64,000 nt of DNA, taken from contig NZ_SOFE01000014.1 in the NCBI RefSeq assembly GCF_004402405.1, positions 335,567 through 399,566 on the forward strand. The letters run 5' to 3'. Numbering within the stretch: position 1 is the first letter of the stretch; each line of letters opens with the position of its first letter. This document shows positions 19,102-28,696 of this stretch, in pieces. The translations under genes were made by a program, and so were the position numbers. Below the pieces are notes generated by a model. The model was given only the letters and a program-made list of their open reading frames with translations. It searched no databases and had not been told where the DNA came from. This stretch comes from Cryobacterium levicorallinum. GTDB lineage: Bacteria; Actinomycetota; Actinomycetes; Actinomycetales; Microbacteriaceae.

Positions 19102-19521
19102 GTGACTAGCAGTGGATTCAACCCGAAGAGCAAACGTCCGTTGCTCGCGCTGATCGGGGAACTGCCCGGCCAGATCAGCGCTCTCGTGAAAGCCGAACTC
19201 GATGCCTTCAAGGCCGAGTTCACGGCCAAAGCCAAGAATTTCGGCATCGGTGCCGGCCTCTTCATCGTGGCCGGGGCTTTTCTGTTCTTCGCGCTCGGGG
19301 TGCTCGTTGCCCTCTTCGTGATCTTGCTGGCCCTCGTGCTGCCGCTGTGGCTTGCCACGCTCATCGTGCTGGTCGTGCTCCTGCTCATTGCCGCACTCCT
19401 CGTGCTCATCGGCGTCAACCGGGTGAAGGCGGCAACGAAACCCGACCCAGAGGGCGTGCACGCGAGCATCCGTCACGACGTTGATGCATTCAAGGGAGTT
19501 GGCGAATATGACCACAAATGA
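19102..19521 (+). CDS. Phage holin-superfamily (Holin-X/DUF1469-like) membrane protein
   Basis: This 139-residue protein has an amphipathic N-terminal helix and two long hydrophobic segments (about residues 50-75 and 80-103) with a short turn between. The layout fits the Actino-Holin-X / DUF1469 family, found in many actinobacterial chromosomes unrelated to phage. It starts with GTG at 19102. Its 3' end overlaps the next gene by 14 bases, so the two are translationally coupled. Function unknown. Confidence 0.75.
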   Translation: MTSSGFNPKSKRPLLALIGELPGQISALVKAELDAFKAEFTAKAKNFGIGAGLFIVAGAFLFFALGVLVALFVILLALVLPLWLATLIVLVVLLLIAALLVLIGVNRVKAATKPDPEGVHASIRHDVDAFKGVGEYDHK

Positions 19522-19756
19522 CCTGCGCGCCGAAGCCCGACACGCTCGCGCCGAGCTCGCCTCGACGCTCGATGCGATCGAGTACAAGCTCAATATCCCC
19601 AAGCAGCTGCGCATCAAGCGCCGCCGCCTGACCCACGCCCTGTACCAACTCGGCGAAGACAGCCCGGCCGCCCTCATCAGCATCGCCCTCGGTGCGGCGA
19701 CCGTGGTCGGTGTCATCGTCTGGTTCGGCGCCTCCGCGGTGGCCAAAAACCGGTAG
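19508..19756 (+). CDS. DUF3618-like small membrane protein
   Basis: An 82-residue protein with a charged N-terminal helix (DLRAEARHARAELASTLDAIEYKLN), a basic linker and one C-terminal membrane segment. This matches the DUF3618 pattern (a conserved helix ending near LxxIExKLN, then a membrane helix). It overlaps the holin-like gene. The three small genes recur beside hemQ in relatives as far as I recall; their role is unknown. Confidence 0.75.
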   Translation: MTTNDLRAEARHARAELASTLDAIEYKLNIPKQLRIKRRRLTHALYQLGEDSPAALISIALGAATVVGVIVWFGASAVAKNR

Positions 19757-19828
19757 CAAGTGGGGTGGGTTCACAGCAACCGCACTGCTCATTTTGGTAC
19801 CGGGGGCAATTCAGAGCAAACTAGACCC

Positions 19829-20581
19829 ATGACTCACCCGGCTGCCGGAGAGGCAGTAACCAGCGTTCAGCCCACCACTCCCACCGATACCGAGGTAACC
19901 GCGGCTTCGCCGCAAGGATTCACCCTCTTTACCGTGCTGCGAAGAGACCCGCACAACCCCGATGATCTCGACGGCCGCGATGTTCCGCACGCCGTGAACG
20001 AGCTCGACGACGTGGTGGCCTTGATCGAAGCCGAGGGCGTCACCGTGCGCGGCTTCTACGATGTCTCCGGCCTCAAGGCCGATTCCGACGTCATGATCTG
20101 GACCCACGCGCCCGAGGCAGAGACCTTGCAGTGGGCGAACCGTGAGCTGCGCCGCAGCCGCCTGCTGAAGAGCCTGTTGCCAACCTGGAACGCCATGGGC
20201 GTGCATCGGGACGCCGAATTCAACAAGAGCCACGTGCCCGGATTCCTGCGCGGAGTCGAGCCCAAGGCCTGGCTCACCATCTACCCCTTCGTGCGCAGCT
20301 TCGAGTGGTATCTGCTGCCCGAGACTGAGCGCAGCGCCATGCTCGCCGACCACGGCCGCAAGGGCGCCGCCTACCGCGGTGCAATCGCCAACACCGTCTC
20401 CGCCTTCGCCCTCGGCGACTACGAATGGCTGCTGCCGATCGAGAGCGACGAGCTCACCGAGCTCGTCGACCTGATGCGCGGCCTGCGCGACACCGAGGCG
20501 CGTCGCCACGTGCGCGAGGAGATCCCGTTCTATACCGGACGCCGCATCTCCACCGCCGAGCTGGTCGAGGTGCTTCAGTAA
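19829..20581 (+). CDS. hemQ: Coproheme decarboxylase
   Basis: This 250-residue chlorite-dismutase-fold enzyme turns coproheme into heme b, the last step of the coproporphyrin-dependent pathway. The residues known for the Corynebacterium enzyme align by spacing: distal His (SHVP, His135), catalytic Tyr 17 residues later (TIYPF, Tyr152) and proximal His 23 residues after that (ADHG, His175). A distal His is the actinobacterial subtype. I chose the ATG at 19829. The TAA stop shares one base with the hemH start. Confidence 0.95.
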   Translation: MTHPAAGEAVTSVQPTTPTDTEVTAASPQGFTLFTVLRRDPHNPDDLDGRDVPHAVNELDDVVALIEAEGVTVRGFYDVSGLKADSDVMIWTHAPEAETLQWANRELRRSRLLKSLLPTWNAMGVHRDAEFNKSHVPGFLRGVEPKAWLTIYPFVRSFEWYLLPETERSAMLADHGRKGAAYRGAIANTVSAFALGDYEWLLPIESDELTELVDLMRGLRDTEARRHVREEIPFYTGRRISTAELVEVLQ

Positions 20582-21705
20582 TGACCGCGTACGACGCAGT
20601 GCTGCTCGCCGGTTTCGGCGGACCCGAAGGCCAGGACGACGTGATTCCGTTCCTGCGCAACGTGACCGGTGGTCGCGGCATCCCGGAAGAGCGCCTCGAA
20701 GAGGTGGCCACCCACTACCGCCACTTCGGCGGTGTGAGCCCGATCAACGACCAGAACCGCGTGCTCAAGGCCGCTCTGCAGGTTGAACTCCAGCGTCGAG
20801 GCATCGACCTGCCCGTGATCTGGGGCAACCGAAACTGGGCGCCCTACCTGAAAGACACGATCAGTGAGGCCCACGATGCCGGTCAGGATCGCCTGCTGGC
20901 CATCGCGACGAGTGCCTACAGCTCCTACAGCGGATGCCGCCAGTACCGTGAAGACTTCGCCGCAGCCCTGACCGACACGGGCCTAAACGACAAGGTCCAC
21001 ATCGACAAGATCCGCCAGTTCTTCGACCACCCCGGCTTCGTCACCCCGTTCATCGTCGGTGTCACCCAAGGACTCCAGGATGTCGTCGCGGCCATGCCCG
21101 GCATCGACGTCGACTCCGAGGTCGAGATTCTGTTCTCGACCCACTCGATCCCGATGACGGACGCCAACAAGAGCGGCCCGGCCGATCGCGGCTTCGGCGA
21201 GGGTGGCGCCTACGAGGCGCAGCACCGCGCCGTCGCCCAGGTCGTCATGGACGCCCTCGTGGAACCCGAAGACGCGTCCACCCCGCTCAAAACGCAATGG
21301 CAGCTGGTCTACCAGTCCCGCAGTGGACCGCCCAGCATGCCGTGGCTCGAACCCGATATCAACGATGCGATCGCCCTGCTGCCGGCCCGCGGCATCCGTG
21401 CTGTGATTATTGTGCCGCTCGGTTTCGTGAGCGATCATATGGAGGTCATGTGGGACCTCGACAACGAGGCCATGGAAACCAGTGCGAAGTTCGGGATTCA
21501 CGCCGTGCGCGTACCGACCCCCGGCATTTCGCCCGACTTCGTCAGCGGCCTGGGCGACCTGATCGAGGAACGCCTCAACGACACCCCGGTCGAAGACCGT
21601 CCGGCCAAGACCACGCTCGGCCCCTGGTACGACGTCTGTCGCCCCGGCTGCTGTGAAAACGTGCGGCTCGGCTTCAAGCCGGCCGTCGCGGGAATGGCAC
21701 CATGA
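20581..21705 (+). CDS. hemH: Coproporphyrin III ferrochelatase
   Basis: A 374-residue ferrochelatase that inserts iron into coproporphyrin III (CpfC). The catalytic His188 is in LFSTHSIPM. Four cysteines suited to a [2Fe-2S] cluster are present: Cys119 and the C-terminal CRPGCC cluster (Cys353, Cys357, Cys358), as known for actinobacterial ferrochelatases. The start ATG overlaps the hemQ stop by one base, and the end overlaps hemC by 4 bases. The open frame extending back to 20425 lies inside hemQ and is not the start. Confidence 0.95.
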   Translation: MTAYDAVLLAGFGGPEGQDDVIPFLRNVTGGRGIPEERLEEVATHYRHFGGVSPINDQNRVLKAALQVELQRRGIDLPVIWGNRNWAPYLKDTISEAHDAGQDRLLAIATSAYSSYSGCRQYREDFAAALTDTGLNDKVHIDKIRQFFDHPGFVTPFIVGVTQGLQDVVAAMPGIDVDSEVEILFSTHSIPMTDANKSGPADRGFGEGGAYEAQHRAVAQVVMDALVEPEDASTPLKTQWQLVYQSRSGPPSMPWLEPDINDAIALLPARGIRAVIIVPLGFVSDHMEVMWDLDNEAMETSAKFGIHAVRVPTPGISPDFVSGLGDLIEERLNDTPVEDRPAKTTLGPWYDVCRPGCCENVRLGFKPAVAGMAP

Positions 21706-22655
21706 CCGTCATTCGAGTAGGTACCCGCGCGAGTGCCCTCGCCCTCGCGCAGACCCAGACCATCGTCAACCGCATCGCTGCGTCGGCCGGCGTCGAAGTT
21801 GAAATCGTGAGCGTCACCACGCACGGCGATACCTCCACCGAGCCACTCTCGAGCCTCGGCGGCACCGGAGTGTTCGCGAGCGCCCTGCGTGAAGCCCTGC
21901 TGAATGACGAGTGCGACGTCATCGTGCACTCGTTCAAAGATTTGCCGACCGAGGCCCACGCAGGCTTGCGCATTGGCGCAATCCCCAAGAGAGCGGATGC
22001 CCGCGACGTGCTGGTCGCGCGCGCCGGCTTCACCCTCGATACCCTTCCGGAGGGTGCCCGCGTCGGTACGGGTTCGCCCCGCCGCGTCGCCCAGTTGCTG
22101 GAGCGTCGCCCCGACCTCACGATCGTGGACATTCGCGGCAACATCGACACTCGGATCGGGCGCGTCGCCGAGGGCGACCTCGACGCCGTCGTGCTGGCCG
22201 CGGCTGGCCTAGGTCGTCTCGGTCGTCTCGAATCCCTCGCGCCGGAGTTTCTCGAGCTGTCAGCCTGGCCGACCGCTCCCGGCCAGGGTGCGCTCGCGAT
22301 CGAGGTGCGTGACGGCAAGCCGGAGCGCCTGCTCGGCGTGGCACTCGCGGCGATGAACCATGGCTCTACTCAGGCGACAACCGCCGCCGAACGCACCGTG
22401 CTGGCCCGACTGGAGGCCGGTTGCGCCGCGCCGATCGGCGCCACCGCCGTGGTCGACGATGGACTGCTCTTTCTCACCGCAACCGTGTACAGCCCGGATG
22501 GATCCCGCAAGATCACCAGCTCGCACGCGGCGACGCCCGATTCCCACTCCGCACCCCATCTCACCGAAGCCGCGCTCGATGTGGCCGAACGAGTGTCCAT
22601 AGATCTTCTGGCCGGTGGCGCGGCCGAGTTCGCTCCCCTGAAAGTGACTGAGTGA
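21702..22655 (+). CDS. hemC: Hydroxymethylbilane synthase
   Basis: A 317-residue porphobilinogen deaminase that polymerises four porphobilinogens. The dipyrromethane-cofactor cysteine is Cys241 in LEAGCAAPIG. The N-terminal IRVGTRASALALAQ and the VHSFKDLPTE segment are typical. It overlaps hemH by 4 bases (ATGA) and is 4 bases upstream of hemD, so the genes are tightly coupled. Confidence 0.97.
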   Translation: MTVIRVGTRASALALAQTQTIVNRIAASAGVEVEIVSVTTHGDTSTEPLSSLGGTGVFASALREALLNDECDVIVHSFKDLPTEAHAGLRIGAIPKRADARDVLVARAGFTLDTLPEGARVGTGSPRRVAQLLERRPDLTIVDIRGNIDTRIGRVAEGDLDAVVLAAAGLGRLGRLESLAPEFLELSAWPTAPGQGALAIEVRDGKPERLLGVALAAMNHGSTQATTAAERTVLARLEAGCAAPIGATAVVDDGLLFLTATVYSPDGSRKITSSHAATPDSHSAPHLTEAALDVAERVSIDLLAGGAAEFAPLKVTE

Positions 22656-22659
22656 CCAC

Positions 22660-23448
22660 GTGACCAATCGACTGACCAAGCCCCTCGCGGGCTGGCGTGT
22701 TCTCGTTCCGCGCGGCGGCCCCTGGGGCGACCAGGTCGCAGCGAACCTGCGCGCCAAGGGCGCACACCCGATCGTCGCACCGATGATCAACTTCGCCGCC
22801 ACCGATGACGCCCCGGCTCTGAACGCGGCGCTGACCCGTCTGGCCGCCGGGGATTTCGACTGGATGACCATCACCAGCGCCACGACCGTCGACGTACTCT
22901 CGTCGCACCGCGCGGTCGTCGCCCCGGGAACTCGCATCGCCGCCGTCGGTGAGACCACGGCCGCCGCACTCATCGCGGCCGGCTACCACGTGGACATCGT
23001 GCCCTCCGAAGACAACTCCGCCCGAGGACTGCTCGAGGAATGGGAAACCGCGACCGCGGGGGTTATTCCGTTGCGCGTGCTCACCCTGCGCAGTGAGATC
23101 GCCAAGCCGCTGCTCAGCGAGGGACTGCGCCGCGTCGGCCACGACGTTGAATCGGTCGTCGCTTACCGCACCATCGGTGTTCCGGTCAGCGACCAGGTGG
23201 TCGCCGACGTTAAGGCTGGGCTCGTGCACGCCGTACTCGTCACGAGCGGCAGCGTTGCTCGTCAAGTGCGCGAACAGTTCGGGGACATTCCCGAACGCAC
23301 CCTGGTTGCCTGCATCGGCCCGCAGACCGCCAGGGACTCCCGGACCCTCGGACTGCGCGTCGACGTTGTCGCCTCGGAGCGCAGCGCCGAGTCACTCATC
23401 GATGCACTCGTCGATGCAGCACTCGCGGGGAGCACGCCAGCAGCCTGA
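22660..23448 (+). CDS. hemD: Uroporphyrinogen-III synthase
   Basis: A 262-residue HemD-family protein that closes and inverts the linear tetrapyrrole. HemD is poorly conserved, but the two-lobed layout is visible, with WMTITSATTV in one lobe and AVLVTSGSVARQVR in the other. It starts with GTG, 4 bases after hemC. The position between hemC and hemB supports the call. Confidence 0.92.
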   Translation: MTNRLTKPLAGWRVLVPRGGPWGDQVAANLRAKGAHPIVAPMINFAATDDAPALNAALTRLAAGDFDWMTITSATTVDVLSSHRAVVAPGTRIAAVGETTAAALIAAGYHVDIVPSEDNSARGLLEEWETATAGVIPLRVLTLRSEIAKPLLSEGLRRVGHDVESVVAYRTIGVPVSDQVVADVKAGLVHAVLVTSGSVARQVREQFGDIPERTLVACIGPQTARDSRTLGLRVDVVASERSAESLIDALVDAALAGSTPAA

Positions 23449-23494
23449 CCCAGCGCGGTAACGAGCCTATAACGAAATGCACAGCCGGGCGGCG

Positions 23495-23500
23495 TAGTGT
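23495..23500 (+). promoter_or_regulatory. hemB -10 box (TAGTGT), leaderless start
   Basis: TAGTGT ends 6 bases before the GTG of hemB, the same geometry as at hemA. It suggests a second promoter that starts hemB-hemL independently of the upstream heme genes. Confidence 0.45.
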
Positions 23501-23506
23501 AAAGGG

Positions 23507-24490
23507 GTGACCAAACCCGTTATCCGCCCACGACGACTGCGCACCAGCGGCGCGCTTCGTCGCCTGGCCAGTGAAATCCGTCTCCACCCGGCCGAGCTCG
23601 TGCTCCCCATGTTCATTCGGGAGGGCAACGAGCAGCGGCCGATCAGCTCGATGCCCGGCGTCGTGCAGCACAGCATCGACAGCGCCCGTCGGGCCGTGGC
23701 TGAGGCGGCAGAAGCTGGTGTCGGGGGCATCATGCTGTTCGGAGTGCCAGAGGTGCGCGACGCGACCGGGACCGGCGCGACCGACCCCAACGGCATCCTC
23801 AACCTGGCCACCCGTGCTCTCGTCGACGAGATCGGTGATGCGCTCGTGGTGCAGACCGACTTGTGCCTGGATGAATTCACCGACCACGGCCATTGCGGCG
23901 TGCTCGCCGCCGATGGCCATGTCGATAACGACGCCACCCTCGAACGCTACCGCGACATGGCGCTGGCCCAGGCGAGCGCCGGTTCCGCGCTGCTCGGCCT
24001 CTCCGGCATGATGGACGGCCAGGTCGCCGCCGTGCGCGAAACCCTCGACTCCAATGGTTTCGAAGACACCGCTGTGCTGGCTTACTCGGCCAAGTACGCC
24101 TCGGCCTACTACGGCCCGTTCCGGGAGGCCGTCGCCTCGACCCTGGTCGGCGACCGCCGCACCTACCAGCTCGACCCGGCGAATCGACGCGAGGGCGTAC
24201 GCGAAGCCCAGCTGGACATTGACGAGGGCGCCGACATCGTCATGGTCAAACCGGCCGGCAGCTACCTCGACGTGCTCGCCGAGGTCGCCGCGATGAGTGA
24301 TATTCCCGTTTGGGCATATCAAGTCTCTGGCGAATACGCCATGATCGAAGCCGCAGCTGCGCAGGGCTGGATCGACCGGCGCCGCGCCGTCGAAGAGTCG
24401 GTACTGAGCATCCGTCGGGCCGGTGCCGACGCTGTACTTACCTATTGGGCCGTTGAATTGGCCACCTGGCTCAAGGAGGAGCGAGCATGA
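23507..24490 (+). CDS. hemB: Delta-aminolevulinic acid dehydratase
   Basis: A 327-residue porphobilinogen synthase. The two substrate-binding lysines are Lys196 (YSAKYAS) and Lys248 (MVKPAG). The metal segment reads [14 protein letters not shown]: Cys120 and Cys130 are kept, but Asp122 replaces the middle cysteine of the zinc-only enzymes, pointing to the magnesium-dependent or mixed class. It starts with GTG and overlaps hemL by 4 bases. Confidence 0.96.
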   Translation: MTKPVIRPRRLRTSGALRRLASEIRLHPAELVLPMFIREGNEQRPISSMPGVVQHSIDSARRAVAEAAEAGVGGIMLFGVPEVRDATGTGATDPNGILNLATRALVDEIGDALVVQTDLCLDEFTDHGHCGVLAADGHVDNDATLERYRDMALAQASAGSALLGLSGMMDGQVAAVRETLDSNGFEDTAVLAYSAKYASAYYGPFREAVASTLVGDRRTYQLDPANRREGVREAQLDIDEGADIVMVKPAGSYLDVLAEVAAMSDIPVWAYQVSGEYAMIEAAAAQGWIDRRRAVEESVLSIRRAGADAVLTYWAVELATWLKEERA

Positions 24491-25860
24491 CCGACACACT
24501 GTCAACCGAAGTGCACCACGTGGCCACCCGCAACGACGAGCTGTTCGACCGAGCCCGGAAGGTCATTCCCGGGGGGGTGAACTCTCCGGTGCGGGCCTTT
24601 GGCTCGGTCGGCGGCACTCCGCTGTTTCTGGTGAAGGCCGCCGGCGCCTATGTCACCGACTCCGACGGTCGCGAATACGTCGACCTCGTCAACTCCTGGG
24701 GACCGGCCATTCTGGGCCACGCCCATCCCGAGGTCATCAAGGCCGTTCAGGATGCCGCCGCTCTCGGCCTGTCCTTTGGCGCCTCGACGCCCGCCGAGAC
24801 CGAACTGGCCGAGCTCGTCGCCGAGAGGGTCGGCGCGGTCGAAAAGCTGCGCCTGGTGTCCACCGGCACCGAGGCGACCATGACCGCCATCCGACTGGCC
24901 CGCGGTTTCACCGGTCGTGACCTGCTGATCAAGTTCGCCGGGCACTACCACGGCCACTCCGACGGCCTGCTGGCCCAGGCCGGTTCCGGCCTCGCTACCC
25001 TCGCCCTGCCCGGTTCGGCCGGCGTCACGGCCGCGACCGCCGCGCAGACCCTCGTGTTGCCGTACAACGACCTCGATGCCGTGCGCGCCGCCTTTGAGGC
25101 ACACCCGGGGCGCATCGCCGCGATCATCACCGAGGCTGCCGCCGCTAATATGGGCGTCGTCGCGCCGGATGCCGGCTTCAACGCGGCCCTGTCGGCGATC
25201 GCGCACGAGAACGGTTCCCTGCTCATCCTCGACGAGGTGCTCACTGGTTTTCGAGTGAGTCGCTCGGGCTTCTGGGGACTCGAGACCAGCAGTCTCGAGT
25301 CGGCCGGTGAAGAGTTTTACACGCCCGACCTGCTCGCCTTCGGCAAGATCATCGGCGGCGGCCTGCCCGTTGCTGCCCTCGGTGGCCGGGCCGATGTGAT
25401 GGACTTTCTGGCACCGACCGGCCCGGTCTACCAAGCCGGAACGTTGTCGGGCAACCCGGTCGCGGTTGCGGCGGGCATCGCCACGCTCAACCTGCTCGAC
25501 GAGAGCGTGTATGACCGGCTCAACGCGACCGCCATCATCCTCTCTGAGGCTGTTTCTGCCTCGCTTGCCGCCGAGGGTGTCGCGCACCGGGTACAGCGGG
25601 CCGGCAACCTGTTCAGCTTCGTGTTCGGCGAGGAGGCGCAGGGTTCGGCTCCGCGCACCTACGCCGATGTACAGCGCCAGGAGGCTTTTCGCTACGCCCC
25701 GTTCTTTCACGCCATGCTCGATGGCGGCGTCTCGCTGCCGCCGAGCGTGTTCGAGGCCTGGTTTGTCTCCGACGCACACGATCAGAGCGCGATCGGGCGC
25801 ATCTTCGAGGCGCTGCCCGCCGCGGCCAAAGCTGCAGCGGCAGCCCAGCCAACGGTCTAA
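24487..25860 (+). CDS. hemL: Glutamate-1-semialdehyde 2,1-aminomutase
   Basis: A 457-residue PLP enzyme that makes 5-aminolevulinate from the HemA product. The PLP lysine is Lys287 in [14 protein letters not shown], and [16 protein letters not shown] marks the N-terminus. It overlaps hemB by 4 bases and is followed by a strong hairpin. HemA and HemL together show the C5 route. Confidence 0.97.
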   Translation: MTDTLSTEVHHVATRNDELFDRARKVIPGGVNSPVRAFGSVGGTPLFLVKAAGAYVTDSDGREYVDLVNSWGPAILGHAHPEVIKAVQDAAALGLSFGASTPAETELAELVAERVGAVEKLRLVSTGTEATMTAIRLARGFTGRDLLIKFAGHYHGHSDGLLAQAGSGLATLALPGSAGVTAATAAQTLVLPYNDLDAVRAAFEAHPGRIAAIITEAAAANMGVVAPDAGFNAALSAIAHENGSLLILDEVLTGFRVSRSGFWGLETSSLESAGEEFYTPDLLAFGKIIGGGLPVAALGGRADVMDFLAPTGPVYQAGTLSGNPVAVAAGIATLNLLDESVYDRLNATAIILSEAVSASLAAEGVAHRVQRAGNLFSFVFGEEAQGSAPRTYADVQRQEAFRYAPFFHAMLDGGVSLPPSVFEAWFVSDAHDQSAIGRIFEALPAAAKAAAAAQPTV

Positions 25861-25863
25861 TTG

Positions 25864-25898
25864 AGCACACGCTCCCGGACCGGCCGGGAGCGTGTGCT
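25864..25898 (+). terminator. Heme-cluster terminator
   Basis: Perfect 15-base arms AGCACACGCTCCCGG (25864-25878) and CCGGGAGCGTGTGCT (25884-25898) with a 5-base loop start 3 bases after the hemL stop. It is the strongest hairpin in the window and closes the heme operon. Confidence 0.85.
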
Positions 25899-25985
25899 TC
25901 AGTTGGAGAGTTCCTGCGCTGGGACATTACTGCTTTATTCGCGTCAGACAACGAGTTTTCGGGCCGGACCGGGCAGACTGGGATA

Positions 25986-26336
25986 ATGGCTTCCCTGAGC
26001 GTGCATTCCGACCGGCTCGAGATCCACTTGACGCGCACGGAAAGAACGCTCGCGCTGCGGCGTGACTCGATTGTGGTGCAGCGGGAGAACATCCGCTCGG
26101 TGATCATCACGGAAGATCCGTGGATCTGGCTGCGCGGCATCCGCTCACCGGGATCGATGATTCCGCTCGTGCTGGCGGCCGGAACCTGGAAGTTTCACGG
26201 CGGCAAGGACTTCGTCTCGATCAAGCGTCACCGCCCGGCCGTGGTGATCGACCTGGTCGACGAAGAATTCGCCCGCGTCATTCTCACCAGCCAGCACGCG
26301 GCCGACTTCGTCGACTCGCTGAAACTCCCCGCCTGA
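25986..26336 (+). CDS. Hypothetical protein, PH-like
   Basis: A 116-residue protein made of alternating short hydrophobic and charged strands (for example RLEIHLTRTERTLALRRDSIVV and RPAVVIDLVDEEFARVIL), a pattern consistent with a small bacterial PH-like beta fold. No signal peptide or membrane segment is visible. It lies between the heme terminator and the SorC-type regulator at the edge of the lower-GC island. I do not recognise a function. Confidence 0.6.
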   Translation: MASLSVHSDRLEIHLTRTERTLALRRDSIVVQRENIRSVIITEDPWIWLRGIRSPGSMIPLVLAAGTWKFHGGKDFVSIKRHRPAVVIDLVDEEFARVILTSQHAADFVDSLKLPA

Positions 26337-26381
26337 CCCACTCGGGCTTGGCGTGGGCGCCATTGTCTTTGCGGCACCAAC

Positions 26382-27371
26382 TTAGGACAATGCCGTGCGC
26401 CCCTGTGCCATCAGGTGTTCTGCTGTGACAACATCAGTGACAAGTACGTTGACCCATCCACCAGAAATAGCGGCATGAATGGCCTTATATTTGCTGGGGC
26501 CACCGGCCACCCCGAGCCTTCGGTCGGTATTACGCAGCTGCTTGAGGGTCACCCCGATGACAAGTTCATCGAGCTCTGACATTACCGGCTCACCATGAGC
26601 ATCGATGAAGCGGAGATTTACTTCACCAACAGCTCCGAGCGACTTCGCGAGATCAAACTGCTCCTGGCTGAAGAAATTGCCTCCGGCCTCCAGTGGCGGT
26701 ACGATTTCGCAGTTTCCGATACCCATCAAGGCGATATCCATCTCGTCTAGGGCGCTCAAGGCTGCCCGAGTATGGAGGTCCTGCCCGAGTATTGCCGCCT
26801 TGACTTCCCGGGACGACACCACACCGGGGACCCGCAAGAATAGGGCGGCGGCTCCGGTGAGATGGGCCAAACGCTGAGTTGCACGAGTTGCTTCGTGCTG
26901 GAGCGTTGGCGGACCGACATCTCCCAGCATTTCCACGACTCGCGTCGCGGCCAAACGTTGCAGGGGTTGTAGAGCTGACGTCATTTCTCGAAGCGATCGG
27001 CTCCAGGAAGTGAAACCTATCGTTTTTGTTTCTAAGGGCATGATGCGCAATATCGATGCCACAGCGTTTCCGAGGTCTTGGGTCAGGCGCGCCTCATCGT
27101 CATCGATCACGTCCACCACGTGAACTTCATCGATACCAAATTCTTGCTCGAGGGAGTCTTCGAGGTCCACGTGCAAACCTGGAGGGATCACGACGATCGT
27201 TCTGATTACATTAGCCTCTTCGGCGGCGCGCAGCAGCCGCGAAACGCGGGCCTGCGACACGCCGAGCAGGCTCGCAATCTCCGTTTGACGCATGTTGCGC
27301 GTGTGATAAAGCCTCGCGACTTTGGTGATCAAGCGTAGGTGCTCAACGTCGGCGCCACTGTCGTGGATCAA
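26382..27371 (-). CDS. SorC/DeoR-type sugar-binding transcriptional regulator
   Basis: About 329 residues. An N-terminal helix-turn-helix (MRQTEIASLLGVSQARVSRLLRAA) is followed by a SorC sugar-phosphate-binding domain with VAGGPSKYKAIHAAISGGWVNVLVTD near the C-terminus, a family hallmark. SorC proteins sense phosphorylated sugars and act as repressor or activator. I chose a TTG at 27371 because GAGGA lies 5 bases upstream; an in-frame TTG at 27383 is also possible. It is divergent from the RbsABC-like operon and is the only regulator gene in the 27-kb accessory region. A palindrome at 27533-27545 is its probable site. Confidence 0.86.
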   Translation of the reverse strand: MIHDSGADVEHLRLITKVARLYHTRNMRQTEIASLLGVSQARVSRLLRAAEEANVIRTIVVIPPGLHVDLEDSLEQEFGIDEVHVVDVIDDDEARLTQDLGNAVASILRIMPLETKTIGFTSWSRSLREMTSALQPLQRLAATRVVEMLGDVGPPTLQHEATRATQRLAHLTGAAALFLRVPGVVSSREVKAAILGQDLHTRAALSALDEMDIALMGIGNCEIVPPLEAGGNFFSQEQFDLAKSLGAVGEVNLRFIDAHGEPVMSELDELVIGVTLKQLRNTDRRLGVAGGPSKYKAIHAAISGGWVNVLVTDVVTAEHLMAQGRTALS

Positions 27372-27532
27372 ATTGTTCCTCAATCATTCTGGTCACCCGG
27401 GCCGTGACATTCCAAGCCTCGATGTGCCAGACGAGTTTCGCGCTTTGATGCCCAGTTTCTCATTTGACACCTTCAACACCGACCCATATAGTTTCGATGA
27501 ACGGTGGATTTTCAGTCCAGGCTAGCATAAAT

Positions 27533-27545
27533 ATGTTGGCAACAT
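27533..27545. promoter_or_regulatory. Palindromic operator ATGTTGGCAACAT
   Basis: Perfect 6-base arms around one central base, located 66 bases before the binding-protein start at 27611 and just after AT-rich, -10-like sequence (27523-27533). It is a good candidate for the SorC-type regulator. Related half-sites appear at 35240-35254. Confidence 0.55.
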
Positions 27546-27610
27546 TGTTCGAGTTCCGTTCGTCCTCGGAGGACGAGTCATGAACCATGATGTTTCAAGG
27601 AAGAAACGTA

Positions 27611-28612
27611 ATGATCAAACGCAATTTTGCTCTGCGCATCGCCGTTGCGGCGGTGGGGGCTGTTGCTGCAGCCTCCGTATTCTCAGCCTGCAGCCAAACG
27701 GTCACTCCATCCACTACGGAGCCCGCCGCTGGCGGAAACAAAACCATTGGAATCGCAGTGGCCGACCAGAAATCTCTGTTCTATGTTGCCGCCGTCGACG
27801 GAATGGAGCAGGCGGCAAAGGAGGCTGGTTACAAGCTGATCACGCTGTCGGCCAACAACAACTCCAGCCAGCAGGTGAACCAGGTACAGGACCTGATCAC
27901 TCAGCAGGTCGGCGCCATCATCTTTATCGCTCAGGACGCTACTTCAGCCGCTGCGGGAGTAAAGCTCGCCAACGATGCGGGCATTCCGATCATTGCTGTT
28001 GACCAGAAGCCTGAATCGGGTGATGGAAAACTGGCCACGTACATTGCAACGGACAGCGTCAAGGCCGCCGAAGAACTGTGCACCTGGCTTTTCGATCAGA
28101 TCGGTGGCGCTGGAGACCTGGCAATTCTGCAGGGGCCGCTTGGAGCCACGGCCGAACTGCAGCGCAGCGAAGGCTGCGACAAGGCGCTGGCGAATTATCC
28201 AGACATCAACGTCGTGGCGATGGAATCGGCAAATTGGGACGAGACTGAGGCCTTCACCGCCGCGCAGAACATCCTCACCGCGAACCCCAACCTGAAGGCA
28301 TTCTTCGGCGAGAGTGACGCGATGGCCATGGGCGCCGCCAAGGCAGCCAAGCAGGATGGCCGCGAAGGACTGTTCTTCGTCGGAATCGACGGGTTCCCGA
28401 CCATGTTTGAGGCCATCACTGGCGGACTGACGCAGGCCACCATGGCCCAGCAGCCTTACCTCATGGGTCAGATGTCCGTCAAGAACGCGGTCCAGATCGC
28501 GGAGGGAAAGACGGCCGACGTTCCGGAACTTCAGTACATGGACACTGTCCTCGTCACCAAAGAAAACGTCGCGGACAACGACCCGACGAAGTTTTACGGG
28601 CCCGACTTCTAA
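27611..28612 (+). CDS. Ribose-type ABC transporter substrate-binding lipoprotein
   Basis: A 333-residue periplasmic-binding-protein-like family 4 (RbsB) protein. Its signal ends in FSAC with Cys27, so it is lipid-anchored. The mature part starts with TIGIAVADQKSLFYVAAVDGMEQ, the usual first strand and helix of RbsB folds. AAGGAAG lies 7 bases before the ATG at 27611; the upstream ATG at 27587 has no such site. First gene of the operon that continues to 35163. Ligand unknown; such proteins bind pentoses, polyols or autoinducer sugars. Confidence 0.9.
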   Translation: MIKRNFALRIAVAAVGAVAAASVFSACSQTVTPSTTEPAAGGNKTIGIAVADQKSLFYVAAVDGMEQAAKEAGYKLITLSANNNSSQQVNQVQDLITQQVGAIIFIAQDATSAAAGVKLANDAGIPIIAVDQKPESGDGKLATYIATDSVKAAEELCTWLFDQIGGAGDLAILQGPLGATAELQRSEGCDKALANYPDINVVAMESANWDETEAFTAAQNILTANPNLKAFFGESDAMAMGAAKAAKQDGREGLFFVGIDGFPTMFEAITGGLTQATMAQQPYLMGQMSVKNAVQIAEGKTADVPELQYMDTVLVTKENVADNDPTKFYGPDF

Positions 28613-28696
28613 ATAGAACGGGTGCGTGTGGGGCCGTCCCGAAGGTGAGGGCCCCATACGCACCACTGAGCTTTGACTGCAACGAGGTGGAACACG

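Noticed and set aside
19102..19521. Holin-like gene as a sign of prophage
   Set aside because: No other phage gene is nearby, and this holin-superfamily type is a normal chromosomal gene in actinobacteria.
24502..25779. 425-codon antisense frame over hemL
   Set aside because: Reverse-frame artefact; hemL motifs are unambiguous.
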